A stretch of DNA of 64,000 nucleotides, taken from an uncultured Bdellovibrionales bacterium (GTDB lineage: Bacteria > Bdellovibrionota > Bdellovibrionia > Bdellovibrionales > JAMPXM01). Made by a program: the position numbers and the translations under genes. Where the stretch lies: positions 1-64,000 of the forward strand of contig CALBDW010000092.1 of assembly GCA_937927435.1 (NCBI GenBank). Reading direction: 5' to 3'. The notes under the pieces were generated by a model. That model was not told the DNA's origin. It searched no databases and saw only the letters and a program-made list of their open reading frames with translations. Shown here in pieces: positions 51,514-60,759 of this stretch (positions are counted from its first letter, which is position 1; every line of letters starts with the position of its first letter).

Positions 51514-52011
51514 ATGAGACACGCAAGTATAGTCGACGCGAAAATGAGATCTCCGCTCCAAGAGGCGATGCGGCTCAATCCGCGCGGCGGCCGGCGCGGC
51601 AAGAAAAAGATGGTTGTCGCGCTCGTGCTGACCTCGCTCGTCGACGCGTTCTGCATCATGCTGCTCTATCTACTCGTACAGAATACGGGCAATCCCTCGA
51701 CCGTCGACCTCAAACGCATTGAAAACCTTCCCGAAGCGGTTAAAGCCGAGGCTCTTCATAACGGTACTTTGGTTCGCGTCGAGAAAGGGAAGTATTTCAT
51801 CGGCGATAAACCGGTTTCGCAAGTGAATCTCGCGAAGGAACTCCAGCTTTTAAAAGCGAAGCTTGGAGATTCGAAGGACGGCGAGGCATTGATTGTCCAA
51901 GCTGATAAAACTTCGGATTTCGCCGCCGTTATTCCGGTTATCCGAGCGGGCTCGATCACGGGATTCCACAAATTCCGTTTTGCGGTTCTGCAAAGCGAGG
52001 CTCAATTATGA
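51514..52011 (+). CDS. ExbD/TolR-like protein 2
   Basis: A 165-residue second ExbD/TolR-like protein. The N-terminal 30 residues are basic (GGRRGKKKM). One helix spans about 36-58 with LTSLVDAFCIMLLYLL, whose Asp is the expected proton-binding residue. The periplasmic domain (residues 65-165) contains VRVEKGKYFIGDKPVS and EALIVQADKTSDFAAV. ATG 51514 is chosen; GTG 51508 is possible and would add two residues. The stop overlaps the next ATG (ATGA). Confidence 0.88.
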   Translation: MRHASIVDAKMRSPLQEAMRLNPRGGRRGKKKMVVALVLTSLVDAFCIMLLYLLVQNTGNPSTVDLKRIENLPEAVKAEALHNGTLVRVEKGKYFIGDKPVSQVNLAKELQLLKAKLGDSKDGEALIVQADKTSDFAAVIPVIRAGSITGFHKFRFAVLQSEAQL

Positions 52012-54983
52012 GGAACGCGCGTGGCCTGAAAGTCATTCCTGCTCTACTTGTCGCTGCGATCTCCGTTTCGGCGATCAACGGGCCGGCTCTTGCCGCCGAA
52101 AAGATGAACGCCGAAATTCATGACGTCGTGATCGGCAAGCTTGAACTGGCTCTGCAAAAGGGCCGTGGCGTTGATCTTAAGCCTGTCCGCGCCCGTCTCG
52201 CGGACCTCTACGCCGAGCGCGCACGTTTGCGCGCGATGGAAGAAGCCGAGCGGGACTGCACGAAGTGCACGGGCGCGTTGAGCGACCGGCGGAAAGCGCT
52301 AAATCTCTACAAGGTCGTTTTGAATGAAGCTCCGAAAGAAGAGCGGGGCTCCATCCTCCTGCAAATGGCCCATTTGCACGAATTGAATGGGGATCTGAAG
52401 GAAGCGGAGAAATATTACGACCAAATCGCCACCGAAGGGCCGGCGAAGCACGCGAGAGAAATCGTCACGGAAGGCTTCATCGGGCGGGCGGAAGCGCGCT
52501 TTGGCCGCGGCGAAAATCTGAACGCGCTCAAAGATTTTCAAGAGGCTCTCCGGTACGCGGGCCGCGGCCGCAAAGGCCCGGTGATGCAAAGAGTCGCGTG
52601 GTGCCATCTCAACTTGGGGAACCAAGAGGCGGCGGTCCGGACTCTGATCAAAATTCTGGAAACGCCCGAACTCCTCGAGAGAGAAACCAGCTCGGGCATC
52701 CAATTCGATCCCACTTTCCAAGACGATGTTCTACGTGATCTTGCGATCTTCCTTGCGCGCGGCGAAGTGGCCCGCAAAGAGGTTGCTCTGCTTGACTCTC
52801 TCACGCCCGACCGCTCGAAACGGGAAGTTTTGAAACAACTGGCGAAAGAGAGTGAACGTTTGGGGCAGAGAAACGCCGCCATCATCGCATGGGATTACGC
52901 GCTCAAATACGAGGACAATCACGAAGAACGCATCGAAGCAATGGCGCGTTTGGCGCAGATTCGATTCGACTTGGGCGAGAGAGCAACAGCTTTTCAAAGC
53001 CTGAGAGCGGCTCTCGATTTGTGGGCGGCGAAAGGATGCGTGAGTGATAGCTGCCCGCAAATTCAGGCGTCGCTCCGCTCGCTGATTGTCGCTTGGCATC
53101 GCCTTGAAAAGGACAAGCCGAGCGCTCTGCTTCTTGAGTCTTATCTCCTTTATGTCTCGCGTTTCCAGGATGACGCTGAAATGACGTTGTGGGCGGCGGA
53201 ACTCGCCCGCCAGCAAAAGAAATACGCTCAGGCTGCAACTCTGTATTACAAAGCGGCTTCGCTCGCCGCCCGTTCGAAAGCAAAAAATGCTTCCCGCCTC
53301 TTGAACGCCGCTTTGGTCGGCGAAATCGAAATGGCGGAGCTCTCCAAAGACGCGAAAACGCGCGAAGCGGCCTACGACCACTACCTGGAGCTGAACCCGA
53401 AGGGCCCTCTGGCGCTGAAAGTCCGCTATCTGAAAGCGCATGTCGCTTATGAGCGCGGAGATTTCAGGGAGGCTTCTTCCCGGTTCTGGCAATTCGTTTC
53501 ATCGAACTCTTGCCGCGGTAAGCTGAACACCGAAGCGGCGAGGCTATGCACGAAAGCCGCCGACCTCGATCTCGACGCCCTGGTCGGTTTGAAGGATCAC
53601 GCGGCCGTGCAAAAACGGGCGACTGAGTATGCTCGTGTCCTTCCCGCCCGCCGCGCCGAGTACTTGAAAATCGCGCGTACGGCGGTCATGAAACAAGCCG
53701 AAGCCATGGAGCCTCGCGCCGCTCTCACGAAGCTCGCTGAAGGCGATCTTCGCGATGCCGGTACGGACGAACGCGTCCAATTCCTCAAAGTGAGGATTGC
53801 GGTCGCCGAGAAAGCTCAGGATGTCAAAGATGTCCGTAATACGACGGAAAGCCTCTTAAAAATCAAGGGTCTTAAGCCGGTGGATAAGGAGTTCGCTTAC
53901 GGAAAAATCGCGTGGGCGGCCGAAATGACCCTTGATTTCGCAACAGCCTACGAAGTTTCGAAGAAGATGAAACTCGCGGAACTGAAGCCCGAGGCGCGGG
54001 CTATGAAGCTTGCTGTCTTCGCCGAACTCGCAGGGCGAAACCCCACGCCGCACATCCAAGAATTCCTAAAGAAATCGAGGGATCGCTATCAGAATGCCCT
54101 GATGCGGGCGAAACTTGTTCGCTGGTCGAAAACGCCTCTTAAGGAATTCAAGAAGCACGAAGGTAGCCTGAAGCAATATCCCGGCATTTACGCAAGCTTA
54201 GGTCTCGACCTTTACGCCCAAAACGGCGATGTCGCGTTCGCCAAGAAGGTTCTGAAGGTTAGAGGCGTGAAGAACGAGCCGGAAGGCCGCGTTCTGGCTC
54301 GAGAGATCCTGATTCGTGAACTCAATGAACTCGACACGAAACTCGCCAAACATCGGATTCACACGGGAAGCGACCGCTTGGTGAATAAGACTTTGTCGGA
54401 ACGCCTGAAGCTGATCGCGCAGCTCGACGACGCGGCCAACCGCGCGATCGCGTCGCGTGACTGGACTTCACAGATTCTCGCGCTCTCGCTCGTTTCGCGG
54501 GAGAACCGCAGGCTGTATAATGATCTTCTCCGCTTGCCGGTTCCGGCGTCGCTCAAAGGAGAACAACGCCGCGTTTACGCTCGTACCGTCGAAGCGAACG
54601 CGAAGGGCTATCTTTCGAAAGCCGACCAAGTCGATAAGAAGTTGAACTTGTTGTGGGGCGATGGTGAAGAGCAGAAATCCCTCGTCTCGGACTACCGCTA
54701 TTCTCGCCGCGAAATCCGCCCCGTTCTTGGCCGTGAACTTCGCCAGCTCGCCAAAGTCGCGCCGACCGCGATCCGAAAAGAACTCGAAGAAGAAATGCAG
54801 GTCGAAAGCGACTCTCCTTTGGATCGGAAGATCATGGCGGCACGTCGTGAGGCGGAGTCGAATCCGTTTGATCCTCAAACGCTTGAAAAGTTGAAGGAAC
54901 TTGAAATCGTCAAAGGGCGCGAAACGATGGTCGCTTATCTCGACGCGCGCTTGATGAAACTGAAATCGGGGGCGAAGCGATGA
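52008..54983 (+). CDS. large periplasmic TPR-like repeat protein
   Basis: A 991-residue exported protein made of helical repeats. Residues 1-29 are a signal peptide ending in GPALA. TPR-like units are visible throughout, for example LLQMAHLHELNGDLKEAEKY (near residue 110), GRAEARFGRGENLNALKDFQ, WCHLNLGNQEAAVRTLIKIL and AATLYYKAASLAARSK. Such proteins usually act as scaffolds for protein complexes. The position directly after the proton-channel trio and before the TonB-like protein suggests a periplasmic part of the same machine, comparable with the large TPR proteins of the glt operons. Homology to a named Glt protein is not proven. Confidence 0.8.
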   Translation: MRNARGLKVIPALLVAAISVSAINGPALAAEKMNAEIHDVVIGKLELALQKGRGVDLKPVRARLADLYAERARLRAMEEAERDCTKCTGALSDRRKALNLYKVVLNEAPKEERGSILLQMAHLHELNGDLKEAEKYYDQIATEGPAKHAREIVTEGFIGRAEARFGRGENLNALKDFQEALRYAGRGRKGPVMQRVAWCHLNLGNQEAAVRTLIKILETPELLERETSSGIQFDPTFQDDVLRDLAIFLARGEVARKEVALLDSLTPDRSKREVLKQLAKESERLGQRNAAIIAWDYALKYEDNHEERIEAMARLAQIRFDLGERATAFQSLRAALDLWAAKGCVSDSCPQIQASLRSLIVAWHRLEKDKPSALLLESYLLYVSRFQDDAEMTLWAAELARQQKKYAQAATLYYKAASLAARSKAKNASRLLNAALVGEIEMAELSKDAKTREAAYDHYLELNPKGPLALKVRYLKAHVAYERGDFREASSRFWQFVSSNSCRGKLNTEAARLCTKAADLDLDALVGLKDHAAVQKRATEYARVLPARRAEYLKIARTAVMKQAEAMEPRAALTKLAEGDLRDAGTDERVQFLKVRIAVAEKAQDVKDVRNTTESLLKIKGLKPVDKEFAYGKIAWAAEMTLDFATAYEVSKKMKLAELKPEARAMKLAVFAELAGRNPTPHIQEFLKKSRDRYQNALMRAKLVRWSKTPLKEFKKHEGSLKQYPGIYASLGLDLYAQNGDVAFAKKVLKVRGVKNEPEGRVLAREILIRELNELDTKLAKHRIHTGSDRLVNKTLSERLKLIAQLDDAANRAIASRDWTSQILALSLVSRENRRLYNDLLRLPVPASLKGEQRRVYARTVEANAKGYLSKADQVDKKLNLLWGDGEEQKSLVSDYRYSRREIRPVLGRELRQLAKVAPTAIRKELEEEMQVESDSPLDRKIMAARREAESNPFDPQTLEKLKELEIVKGRETMVAYLDARLMKLKSGAKR

Positions 54984-55357
54984 AAAGCGTGATTGGCAAA
55001 TCGATTTTCGTCTTGGTCGCGGGCGCTCTCGTCCTTTCGTTTTCTCCGGGGGCCGCGGAAGGCGCAAAGAAAGCGAAGAAAGTTTCGGCTGTCCAAACCG
55101 CGCCGAAAAAGAAGACGGGTCAAGGGGCAGGCCGCGGCAAGGCGCTCAAGGCTCAGAGCGGTCGCAAGTTGAGTCGTGAGTTTGTGTTTGACGGCACGGA
55201 CGTGAACGGCCGTTACCACCTCTCAACTGGTGCCGTCGCGAAAGTCGAGCAGGAAAAGAAAATGATTTCTCTCATCGGCTTGCCGGGAGACTTCAAGGAC
55301 CGTCTGGCTGAGGAAAATGAACGCTTAAAACGAACCGCGGTCGGCATGGGCCGGTAA
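54980..55357 (+). CDS. small predicted secreted protein
   Basis: A 125-residue protein with signal peptide (residues 1-28, VLSFSPGAAEGA region). A basic stretch follows (residues 28-62, KKAKKVSAVQTAPKKKTG), then a compact domain REFVFDGTDVNGRYHLSTG and a helix RLAEENERLKR near the end. It starts inside the stop of the repeat protein (4-bp overlap) and lies 15 bp before the TonB-like gene, so it is a component of the operon. No family was recognised. Confidence 0.72.
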   Translation: MKSVIGKSIFVLVAGALVLSFSPGAAEGAKKAKKVSAVQTAPKKKTGQGAGRGKALKAQSGRKLSREFVFDGTDVNGRYHLSTGAVAKVEQEKKMISLIGLPGDFKDRLAEENERLKRTAVGMGR

Positions 55358-55372
55358 AGAGGGTGCGTTTTT

Positions 55373-56869
55373 ATGAAAACGAGGCAAGAACAGATCGTCA
55401 ATCGAGCGAGAATGAAATTGAATAATGAAGGTTCATTCGTTCTCGAAAACGCGAGCGGCGAAGCGGTTCGCACGTTCCGTTGGGAATCGCCGTCGATCGT
55501 GATCGTTTATCGCCGAGACAACCGTCGGGTCGAGACTGTCTCCTCGACGGACGAACTGGTGAGAAAGGGAATCCCGTTCGAAGTTCTTGTGAAAACCACG
55601 AAAGCGGCTCTCAAGAATAAACCTGTACGGATCGGAGAGCGTGGCGTTTTGCGCTGGAAGGACGACGTCGGGACGTTGGCGCCCGAATACGAGCTCGAGG
55701 CCGATGTTTCACTGGAGCCGAAGAAAGTTCTCGGTTGGTCCGTCGGCATTCAAGCTGCGATGGCTCTGGTTTTCATCATCGCGGGCTTCTTTACGGGCTC
55801 GAATCTCGAATCGAAGCCCGAGGTGACGGTTACCGTTCTTCCGCAAGAGGTCGTCGAAAAAATTCTCGAGCAAAAAGACCATGTCCCGGCCGTGACTCCG
55901 CCCAATGAGGTTCGTCGGCAGGCGATGAAAGAAACGGTCGTAGCTCCTCGTTCTAGCCGCACGCGCAATCAAGTCCCGCTTCAGACTGCACAGCCGAAAA
56001 AAGGCACTGGCTCAAAAGTCGCCGCGAACAAAGCTCCCCGGGGTGGGGGATATAAGGGTGAAGGGCCGCGCGGGTACGGAACCAACGAGCCTTATATGAA
56101 CCAAATTGGTGCGTTGAGCGTCTTGAACAGTGCCAAGCGCGTGAGGGGCGGTAACGGCGGTAGCGGTGGTCTTAACTTGCAGGCCGTCGGAACCGCTCCC
56201 GGCTCGGGTGCGGGAGGAAAAGGTTTCGGCGGATTCGGCGCCAACGGTGGCGGAGGCCGCGGTAAAGGTGGTCTCGGTCGTGGAACTGGCTCGGGTCTTG
56301 CAAACTCGATGTACGGAAAGGGTTTGATTGCCGCTCCCTTTGGGGACGGTTCGCCGGCTCCGGGATCGGGTGGATACGGAACGCGCGGAAAAGCCGGCGG
56401 GGGTGCTCAAGGTGCGGGTTATGGTACGGAAACCATCGTTGGTTCCTGGAAAGGAACGGGCCCGAAAGGTATTGGGCCGGCTGGTTCCGGTGTTGGCAAC
56501 GGAGATCCGTTCGGATCACCGTGGGGCGCGAGCGACGGTTTCGATGGAGAAGCCCTTATTTCGGGCGGACTTGATGAAGAACAGATCAAGCAGGTCATCA
56601 ACCGCAACATCGGGCAGATCCAGTACTGTTATGAACTCGGCTTGCAAAAGCAGCCTCATTTGACCGGCCGAGTGACGGTACGGTTCCAGATCGGCGGAAA
56701 CGGTCGGGTCAAGTCGGCCGGCTTGCGAGCTTCGACTGTGAGCTCGTCTCAAGTCGAAAACTGCATCGTATCGAAAGTAAAGAACTGGAAGTTTCCGAAA
56801 CCTGAAGGCGGCGTGACGGTCGCTGTCGTTTATCCGTTCAACCTCAAGCGGACGGTTGGAATGCGGTAA
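55373..56869 (+). CDS. TonB-like transmembrane protein with AgmX/PglI C-terminal domain
   Basis: A 498-residue protein that could link the motor to the outer membrane. Residues 1-115 are a cytoplasmic domain of uncertain fold. One helix at about 120-142 (VLGWSVGIQAAMALVFIIAG) crosses the inner membrane. Residues 190-400 are Gly/Ala-rich and flexible (e.g. GGKGFGGFGANGGGGRGKG). The C-terminal 100 residues have the AgmX/PglI pattern: QVINRNIGQIQYCYELGLQK, GRVTVRFQIGGNGRV, SSQVENCIVSKVKNWKFPKP, VVYPF. This domain is known from GltG/GltJ of Myxococcus gliding machinery and is TonB-like. It sits after the ExbB/ExbD trio as TonB sits with ExbBD. Confidence 0.88.
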   Translation: MKTRQEQIVNRARMKLNNEGSFVLENASGEAVRTFRWESPSIVIVYRRDNRRVETVSSTDELVRKGIPFEVLVKTTKAALKNKPVRIGERGVLRWKDDVGTLAPEYELEADVSLEPKKVLGWSVGIQAAMALVFIIAGFFTGSNLESKPEVTVTVLPQEVVEKILEQKDHVPAVTPPNEVRRQAMKETVVAPRSSRTRNQVPLQTAQPKKGTGSKVAANKAPRGGGYKGEGPRGYGTNEPYMNQIGALSVLNSAKRVRGGNGGSGGLNLQAVGTAPGSGAGGKGFGGFGANGGGGRGKGGLGRGTGSGLANSMYGKGLIAAPFGDGSPAPGSGGYGTRGKAGGGAQGAGYGTETIVGSWKGTGPKGIGPAGSGVGNGDPFGSPWGASDGFDGEALISGGLDEEQIKQVINRNIGQIQYCYELGLQKQPHLTGRVTVRFQIGGNGRVKSAGLRASTVSSSQVENCIVSKVKNWKFPKPEGGVTVAVVYPFNLKRTVGMR

Positions 56870-56884
56870 GCGGAGGATGAGACG

Positions 56885-57928
56885 ATGAAAAAACAATTTT
56901 TCGCTAAAACCAAAACACAAATGAGCGGGCTGGCAGTAACCTCCGTTCTGGCGCTCGTGGTTCTTTCCGCTTGTGGTGAGCTCGGAACGATGGACAGTCC
57001 GACGAAAGAATACCGCGATCTCGGACCGGCCGTTCCGAAAGCCGAGCTTCCGCCGCCGACACCGACTCCGGAGCCGTACATCGAGCCGACGACGCAAACG
57101 AACCAAGTCGTTTTCCCTCGTCCTCTGATCGTTGAGCTCGATGCGGATAACAAGGAAATCGAAGTCACACCCCGCTTTTACGAGGGCGAGTACCGCGAAT
57201 ACTTGGTCAAGACGCAAGTCTTCGCTCCGGACGTCACGTATCGCGTGGAGCTGGAGGGCTGGAAAACCGGCACTACCGACCGTGTGACGTTCAAGCCGCT
57301 GAGCGACCCCCAACGTCCCGGCTATTACGTCTTGGGCTGGAAACCGGCCGTCGGCACTCTCGCTCGGGAAACCTCTGAGAAAGACCTCCGATTCCGTCTG
57401 AAGTTCGTCATCACGAACAAAAATAAAGCGAATCTTCCCCAATTCATTCGGGTCGCCGATGGAGTCACGTTCGGGTTCACGGCGATCGTTTCTCGTAACA
57501 CGCAAGCGCCGAGAATCGTGCAAATCAAGCTTGAATCCGACGTCATGCAGATCGGCGACCGGAACCTTATCACCGTCGCTGTGACTGACCCCAGCGCGAC
57601 CGAGAAGATCGCTCCGGAAATCTTCATTTCCGACGAGATGGGCGAATCCTCGGAAAAACAAATCGTGAAACTGGCGAAATACATCGACTTGAAAGAGCGC
57701 GAGTTTAAAGCGGGAGCCCTCAAGCAAGAAGAGGGGACGACCGCCGGTGTTTATTACTTCCGCTTGATGCTCGATACGGAGCCGCTTCTTGCGAGGGCGG
57801 CGGCGTTGAAGAACGAAAACGAAGGCCGTTTCGTTGTCCGGGTCCTCGGTGCGACAAGCGGTAAAATGACGGCGGCTACGAAGAGCGTGAAGTTGATCAA
57901 GAAGGCCGCGGAGGAAACGAAGCCATGA
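56885..57928 (+). CDS. predicted lipoprotein of the motor-like operon
   Basis: A 347-residue lipoprotein with a lipobox VLSAC (Cys near residue 30). A Pro/Thr-rich linker (PPPTPTPEPYIEPT) precedes a beta-rich domain (residues 65-340) with VEVTPRFYEGEYREYL, YYVLGWKPAVGTLA and FVVRVLGATSGKM. The PTPxPYxxP linker also appears in the VWA lipoprotein later in the operon, hinting that both cross the periplasm in the same way. It ends with 4-bp overlap to the barrel gene. Confidence 0.78.
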   Translation: MKKQFFAKTKTQMSGLAVTSVLALVVLSACGELGTMDSPTKEYRDLGPAVPKAELPPPTPTPEPYIEPTTQTNQVVFPRPLIVELDADNKEIEVTPRFYEGEYREYLVKTQVFAPDVTYRVELEGWKTGTTDRVTFKPLSDPQRPGYYVLGWKPAVGTLARETSEKDLRFRLKFVITNKNKANLPQFIRVADGVTFGFTAIVSRNTQAPRIVQIKLESDVMQIGDRNLITVAVTDPSATEKIAPEIFISDEMGESSEKQIVKLAKYIDLKEREFKAGALKQEEGTTAGVYYFRLMLDTEPLLARAAALKNENEGRFVVRVLGATSGKMTAATKSVKLIKKAAEETKP

Positions 57929-58665
57929 AACGCATGAAAGTGCACGCGTCGGTTTTAATCGCGACATTCTTACTGGCGCCATTAAGCGCCTTGGCTGCAG
58001 TTAGCGGTGAACTTGAGAGCCTGGGTTCGAACCGTGATGTCCTCCAACGTGCTTACGCCCTCGAAAATCGGACGCGGATCGGGATCGTGCAGGGCCGTGC
58101 CGTCGACCGCAACAACCGGTTCGAACTTGGAGGAAGCTTCGGGCCGTCGGTCTTCGGCGATCCCTACGTTTCGACACAAAATCTGGCCGTCCGCGCGGAC
58201 TTCCACATTAATCCGCAGTGGTCGTTGGGCGTTCAGTATGCGCGTAATCTCAACGCTTTGACGGCTGAAGGCAAGCGGCGCTTTGATCAAGCGCGGCTCG
58301 ACCAACAGCTGACGGGGACTTATTCGATTCCGCAAGTGACATACCCTCAGGAGTCGATCCTCGGCTTCGTGAACTGGTACATGCTCTATGGAAAAATGAA
58401 TTTGTTCGATTGGCGGGTGGTTCAATTCGATTTCTACGCGCTTGCCGGTTTCGGGCAAATCAATCTCGCGACCGATATTCGTGGTACGACGTTGACTGAG
58501 TGGACAAACCTGTGGACCGGTGGTCTAGGCGTCGGCTTCTGGCTTTCGCAGAACCTCGCTTCGCGTATTGAAGTTCGCTATCAAGGATACGAAGACAGCG
58601 TCCACACGGGAACCCGAAACATCAATCAAGCGGTCGCGACGTTCGGTCTCGGAGTTCTGTTATGA
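57925..58665 (+). CDS. outer-membrane beta-barrel protein
   Basis: A 246-residue protein with signal peptide (residues 1-24, ending in SALAA). The rest alternates hydrophobic strands with polar turns (RFELGGSFGPSVFGDPYVS, WSLGVQYARNLNAL, NLASRIEVRYQGYEDS) and ends in VATFGLGVLL, as expected for an eight- to ten-strand barrel. It resembles the outer-membrane beta-barrel domain family that includes GltA/GltB-like gliding proteins. It overlaps the lipoprotein gene before it and the TPR gene after it by 4 bp each. Confidence 0.82.
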   Translation: MKRMKVHASVLIATFLLAPLSALAAVSGELESLGSNRDVLQRAYALENRTRIGIVQGRAVDRNNRFELGGSFGPSVFGDPYVSTQNLAVRADFHINPQWSLGVQYARNLNALTAEGKRRFDQARLDQQLTGTYSIPQVTYPQESILGFVNWYMLYGKMNLFDWRVVQFDFYALAGFGQINLATDIRGTTLTEWTNLWTGGLGVGFWLSQNLASRIEVRYQGYEDSVHTGTRNINQAVATFGLGVLL

Positions 58666-59501
58666 AACCTTTCGCGATTGCGGCCGTCACTTTCATTTTT
58701 ACAATGAACGCGTGGGCCGCTCCGAAGGCTGGTCCCGTCGCAACAGGCGCGCGGTTGAATGAAGCGCGCGAGCACCAGCGCGCTTTGGAGTTGGCGATTG
58801 CAGGCAAAGAAAACGAGGCGCTGAAAATCCTCAACAGCTTGGCCCAGAATGTGAGGATGAATCCCGAAGAGAAAGATCGGGTTTATCTCTCCATCGGGCG
58901 CGTCCAGTACCAGCTCGGAAAACTGAACGCGGCTTTGGACGCATATGGAAAAGTGCGTGCCGGCAGTCCGTCATGGTTGGAAGCTCTCCAAGAACGGGCG
59001 GTCGTGATGCTTCGCCAAGGGCGCCCGGAAGACGCCCTCGCGACGTTGAAAACAGTGGTTTCGCCCCTTTATGAGGACCAAATCCGATCGGAAGCATTTT
59101 TCCTCATGGCGTTCGCGCAGATGCGGATTTGCGATTATAAGTCGGTATTTACGACGCTCGAGCTTTTTAAGGACCGCTACCGGGAAAAAGTGAAAGCTTG
59201 GGAAGCGGCTGAAGCGACGGACTTCGTCGCGCGTCGCAAGCTGAGCGAAGTGAAGGAAACGATCCAGAAACTGAACCTTGTTGAGGCGGAAACGATCCAA
59301 CATCTTTTTGTCAGCGAAGGCGGAAAACGCCTGGCTGGATCGCCGCCGCCGATTCAGAAAAGCGCGGACCAGCTGACGTTCCCGACCAATGATGAAATCG
59401 ACGCGAAGGAAGTTTGGCTCGATGAGGTGGACGCGTTCCGCGTGACCGCGAAGGGTTGTCCGACGAGAACCGAGGCCGTCCCGGTAGCTCGTAAGGAGTG
59501 A
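58662..59501 (+). CDS. periplasmic TPR protein (GltE-like)
   Basis: A 279-residue exported protein with signal peptide (residues 1-19, ending in NAWAA). Three or so TPR units occur between residues 25 and 160: LELAIAGKENEALKILNSLA, DRVYLSIGRVQYQLGKLNAA, LQERAVVMLRQGRPEDALAT. The pattern resembles GltE, a TPR component of the Myxococcus gliding complex. Conserved MRICDYKSVFTTLELFKDRY near residue 158 carries a Cys. It would act between the lipoproteins and the barrel. The assignment to GltE is by architecture only. Confidence 0.78.
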   Translation: MKPFAIAAVTFIFTMNAWAAPKAGPVATGARLNEAREHQRALELAIAGKENEALKILNSLAQNVRMNPEEKDRVYLSIGRVQYQLGKLNAALDAYGKVRAGSPSWLEALQERAVVMLRQGRPEDALATLKTVVSPLYEDQIRSEAFFLMAFAQMRICDYKSVFTTLELFKDRYREKVKAWEAAEATDFVARRKLSEVKETIQKLNLVEAETIQHLFVSEGGKRLAGSPPPIQKSADQLTFPTNDEIDAKEVWLDEVDAFRVTAKGCPTRTEAVPVARKE

Positions 59502-59505
59502 GTAG

Positions 59506-60759
59506 ATGAAAGCGATGAAACCGAAAAACGTCCTGATGGGTGCTTTAGTCGCGGCTTTGTTGTCGGCTTGCGCGCCGCCTACGAGTCCCGAACTCGTAAA
59601 GTTGCCGCCCCCACCCGCGCCGACACCGAAGCCCTACATGGGGCCGGAGAAGGTGACGGCTGTCAAGGAGTTTGACCAAGAGATTCAGCTCGCCCCGAAG
59701 GTTGACATTCTTTTCGTTATGGACACGTCGGAGTCCATGAAGCCCCATATCGAACGCCTTCACGCGAACGTCGACCAGTTCATTTCGGCATTCCGTCGTC
59801 GCCACGACATCGATTTTCATATCGGGGTAGTGACTGTTTGGGACGACGAAGAGCGCTTCACGTCGCGCGCAACGTGGCCACTCGGTAAGCTTCGCCCCCT
59901 TAAGGATTTAAAACGCCCGTCCTATGAATTTCCTGGATACCAGTACGTGAGCCGCGTCGGCGATTGGGCCCGCGTGCTCGCGGGAACTCTGAAGGTTGAT
60001 TACCATCCGCGGTATATTCGCGACAAAAACGGGCGGATTCTCGGTGACGGCGGAGGCCCTGAAGTAGAAAACCTTTTCTCTCCCGTATTGGAAGCGGTCA
60101 CCGGTTATCAAAAGAACGAAAACAAGGAACCGATTTTAGGGGCTGACGGGAAGCCGTTGCCGCTTAACGGGGACTTCATCCGCCCCGATGCGCACCTCGC
60201 GGTCATCTTCGTGACCGACGCCGATGATACGAGCGATATCCACCCGCGCACGCTTGAAGAGCGGTTGAGCTGGGTCAAGGGGAACAAGCCGGAGCAGGTT
60301 TCCGGTTACGGTGTTCTCGCTTTGAACTGTGGCACGAATGTCGACCCGGGGCTGAAAGAAAAAGATCCTGCGACCGGAAAAATGATCGTGCGACAACCTG
60401 TGAAAATCCTCGAGTTCATCGAGCGAACTCAAGGCATGGCGATGAATCTTTGCGAAAAGTCGGGGTATGGGAGGAAGCTTGCGGAGATCGGCGATCTCAT
60501 TGAAGGTAAGACGACCCGTCTTGTGACGATTCCTTTGGATCTTCCGCCGCAACCAAGTTCTCTCGTTGTGACCTACAACGGCACACCTCTTTCTTACGGC
60601 GAGGGAGGAGCTTGGTCTTACAACGCGGAGACCAATGAGGTTCAAATTCGTGCGAATCATCCCGAAGTGGCGCGCTCGCCGGGCGGCCAAATCAATGTGA
60701 AGTACATGGCCGTTGATATGGAGCTTCTTAAAGAAGGAAAGGTTCGCCAGGCCGATTAA
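59506..60759 (+). CDS. lipoprotein with von Willebrand factor A domain
   Basis: A 417-residue lipoprotein (lipobox LLSAC, Cys near residue 22) with a Pro-rich stalk and a VWA domain from about residue 60. The metal-ion site is visible: DTSES (DxSxS, Asp near residue 74) and FVTDADD near residue 230, with a Thr-bearing loop between. Cysteine-containing VLALNCGTN follows. The C-terminal region (residues 330-410) is beta-rich (PSSLVVTYNGTPLSYGEGG). VWA domains bind protein partners through a metal, so this may be a surface or periplasmic adhesion part of the machine. It is the last gene of the run; the next gene converges on it with a 4-bp overlap. Confidence 0.85.
   Translation: MKAMKPKNVLMGALVAALLSACAPPTSPELVKLPPPPAPTPKPYMGPEKVTAVKEFDQEIQLAPKVDILFVMDTSESMKPHIERLHANVDQFISAFRRRHDIDFHIGVVTVWDDEERFTSRATWPLGKLRPLKDLKRPSYEFPGYQYVSRVGDWARVLAGTLKVDYHPRYIRDKNGRILGDGGGPEVENLFSPVLEAVTGYQKNENKEPILGADGKPLPLNGDFIRPDAHLAVIFVTDADDTSDIHPRTLEERLSWVKGNKPEQVSGYGVLALNCGTNVDPGLKEKDPATGKMIVRQPVKILEFIERTQGMAMNLCEKSGYGRKLAEIGDLIEGKTTRLVTIPLDLPPQPSSLVVTYNGTPLSYGEGGAWSYNAETNEVQIRANHPEVARSPGGQINVKYMAVDMELLKEGKVRQAD

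Noticed and set aside
56516..57982. A 488-codon open frame opposite the motor operon
   Set aside because: It runs antisense through three recognisable genes, has no ribosome site and reads as Arg/Leu/Asp-rich low-motif sequence, typical of a mirror frame.
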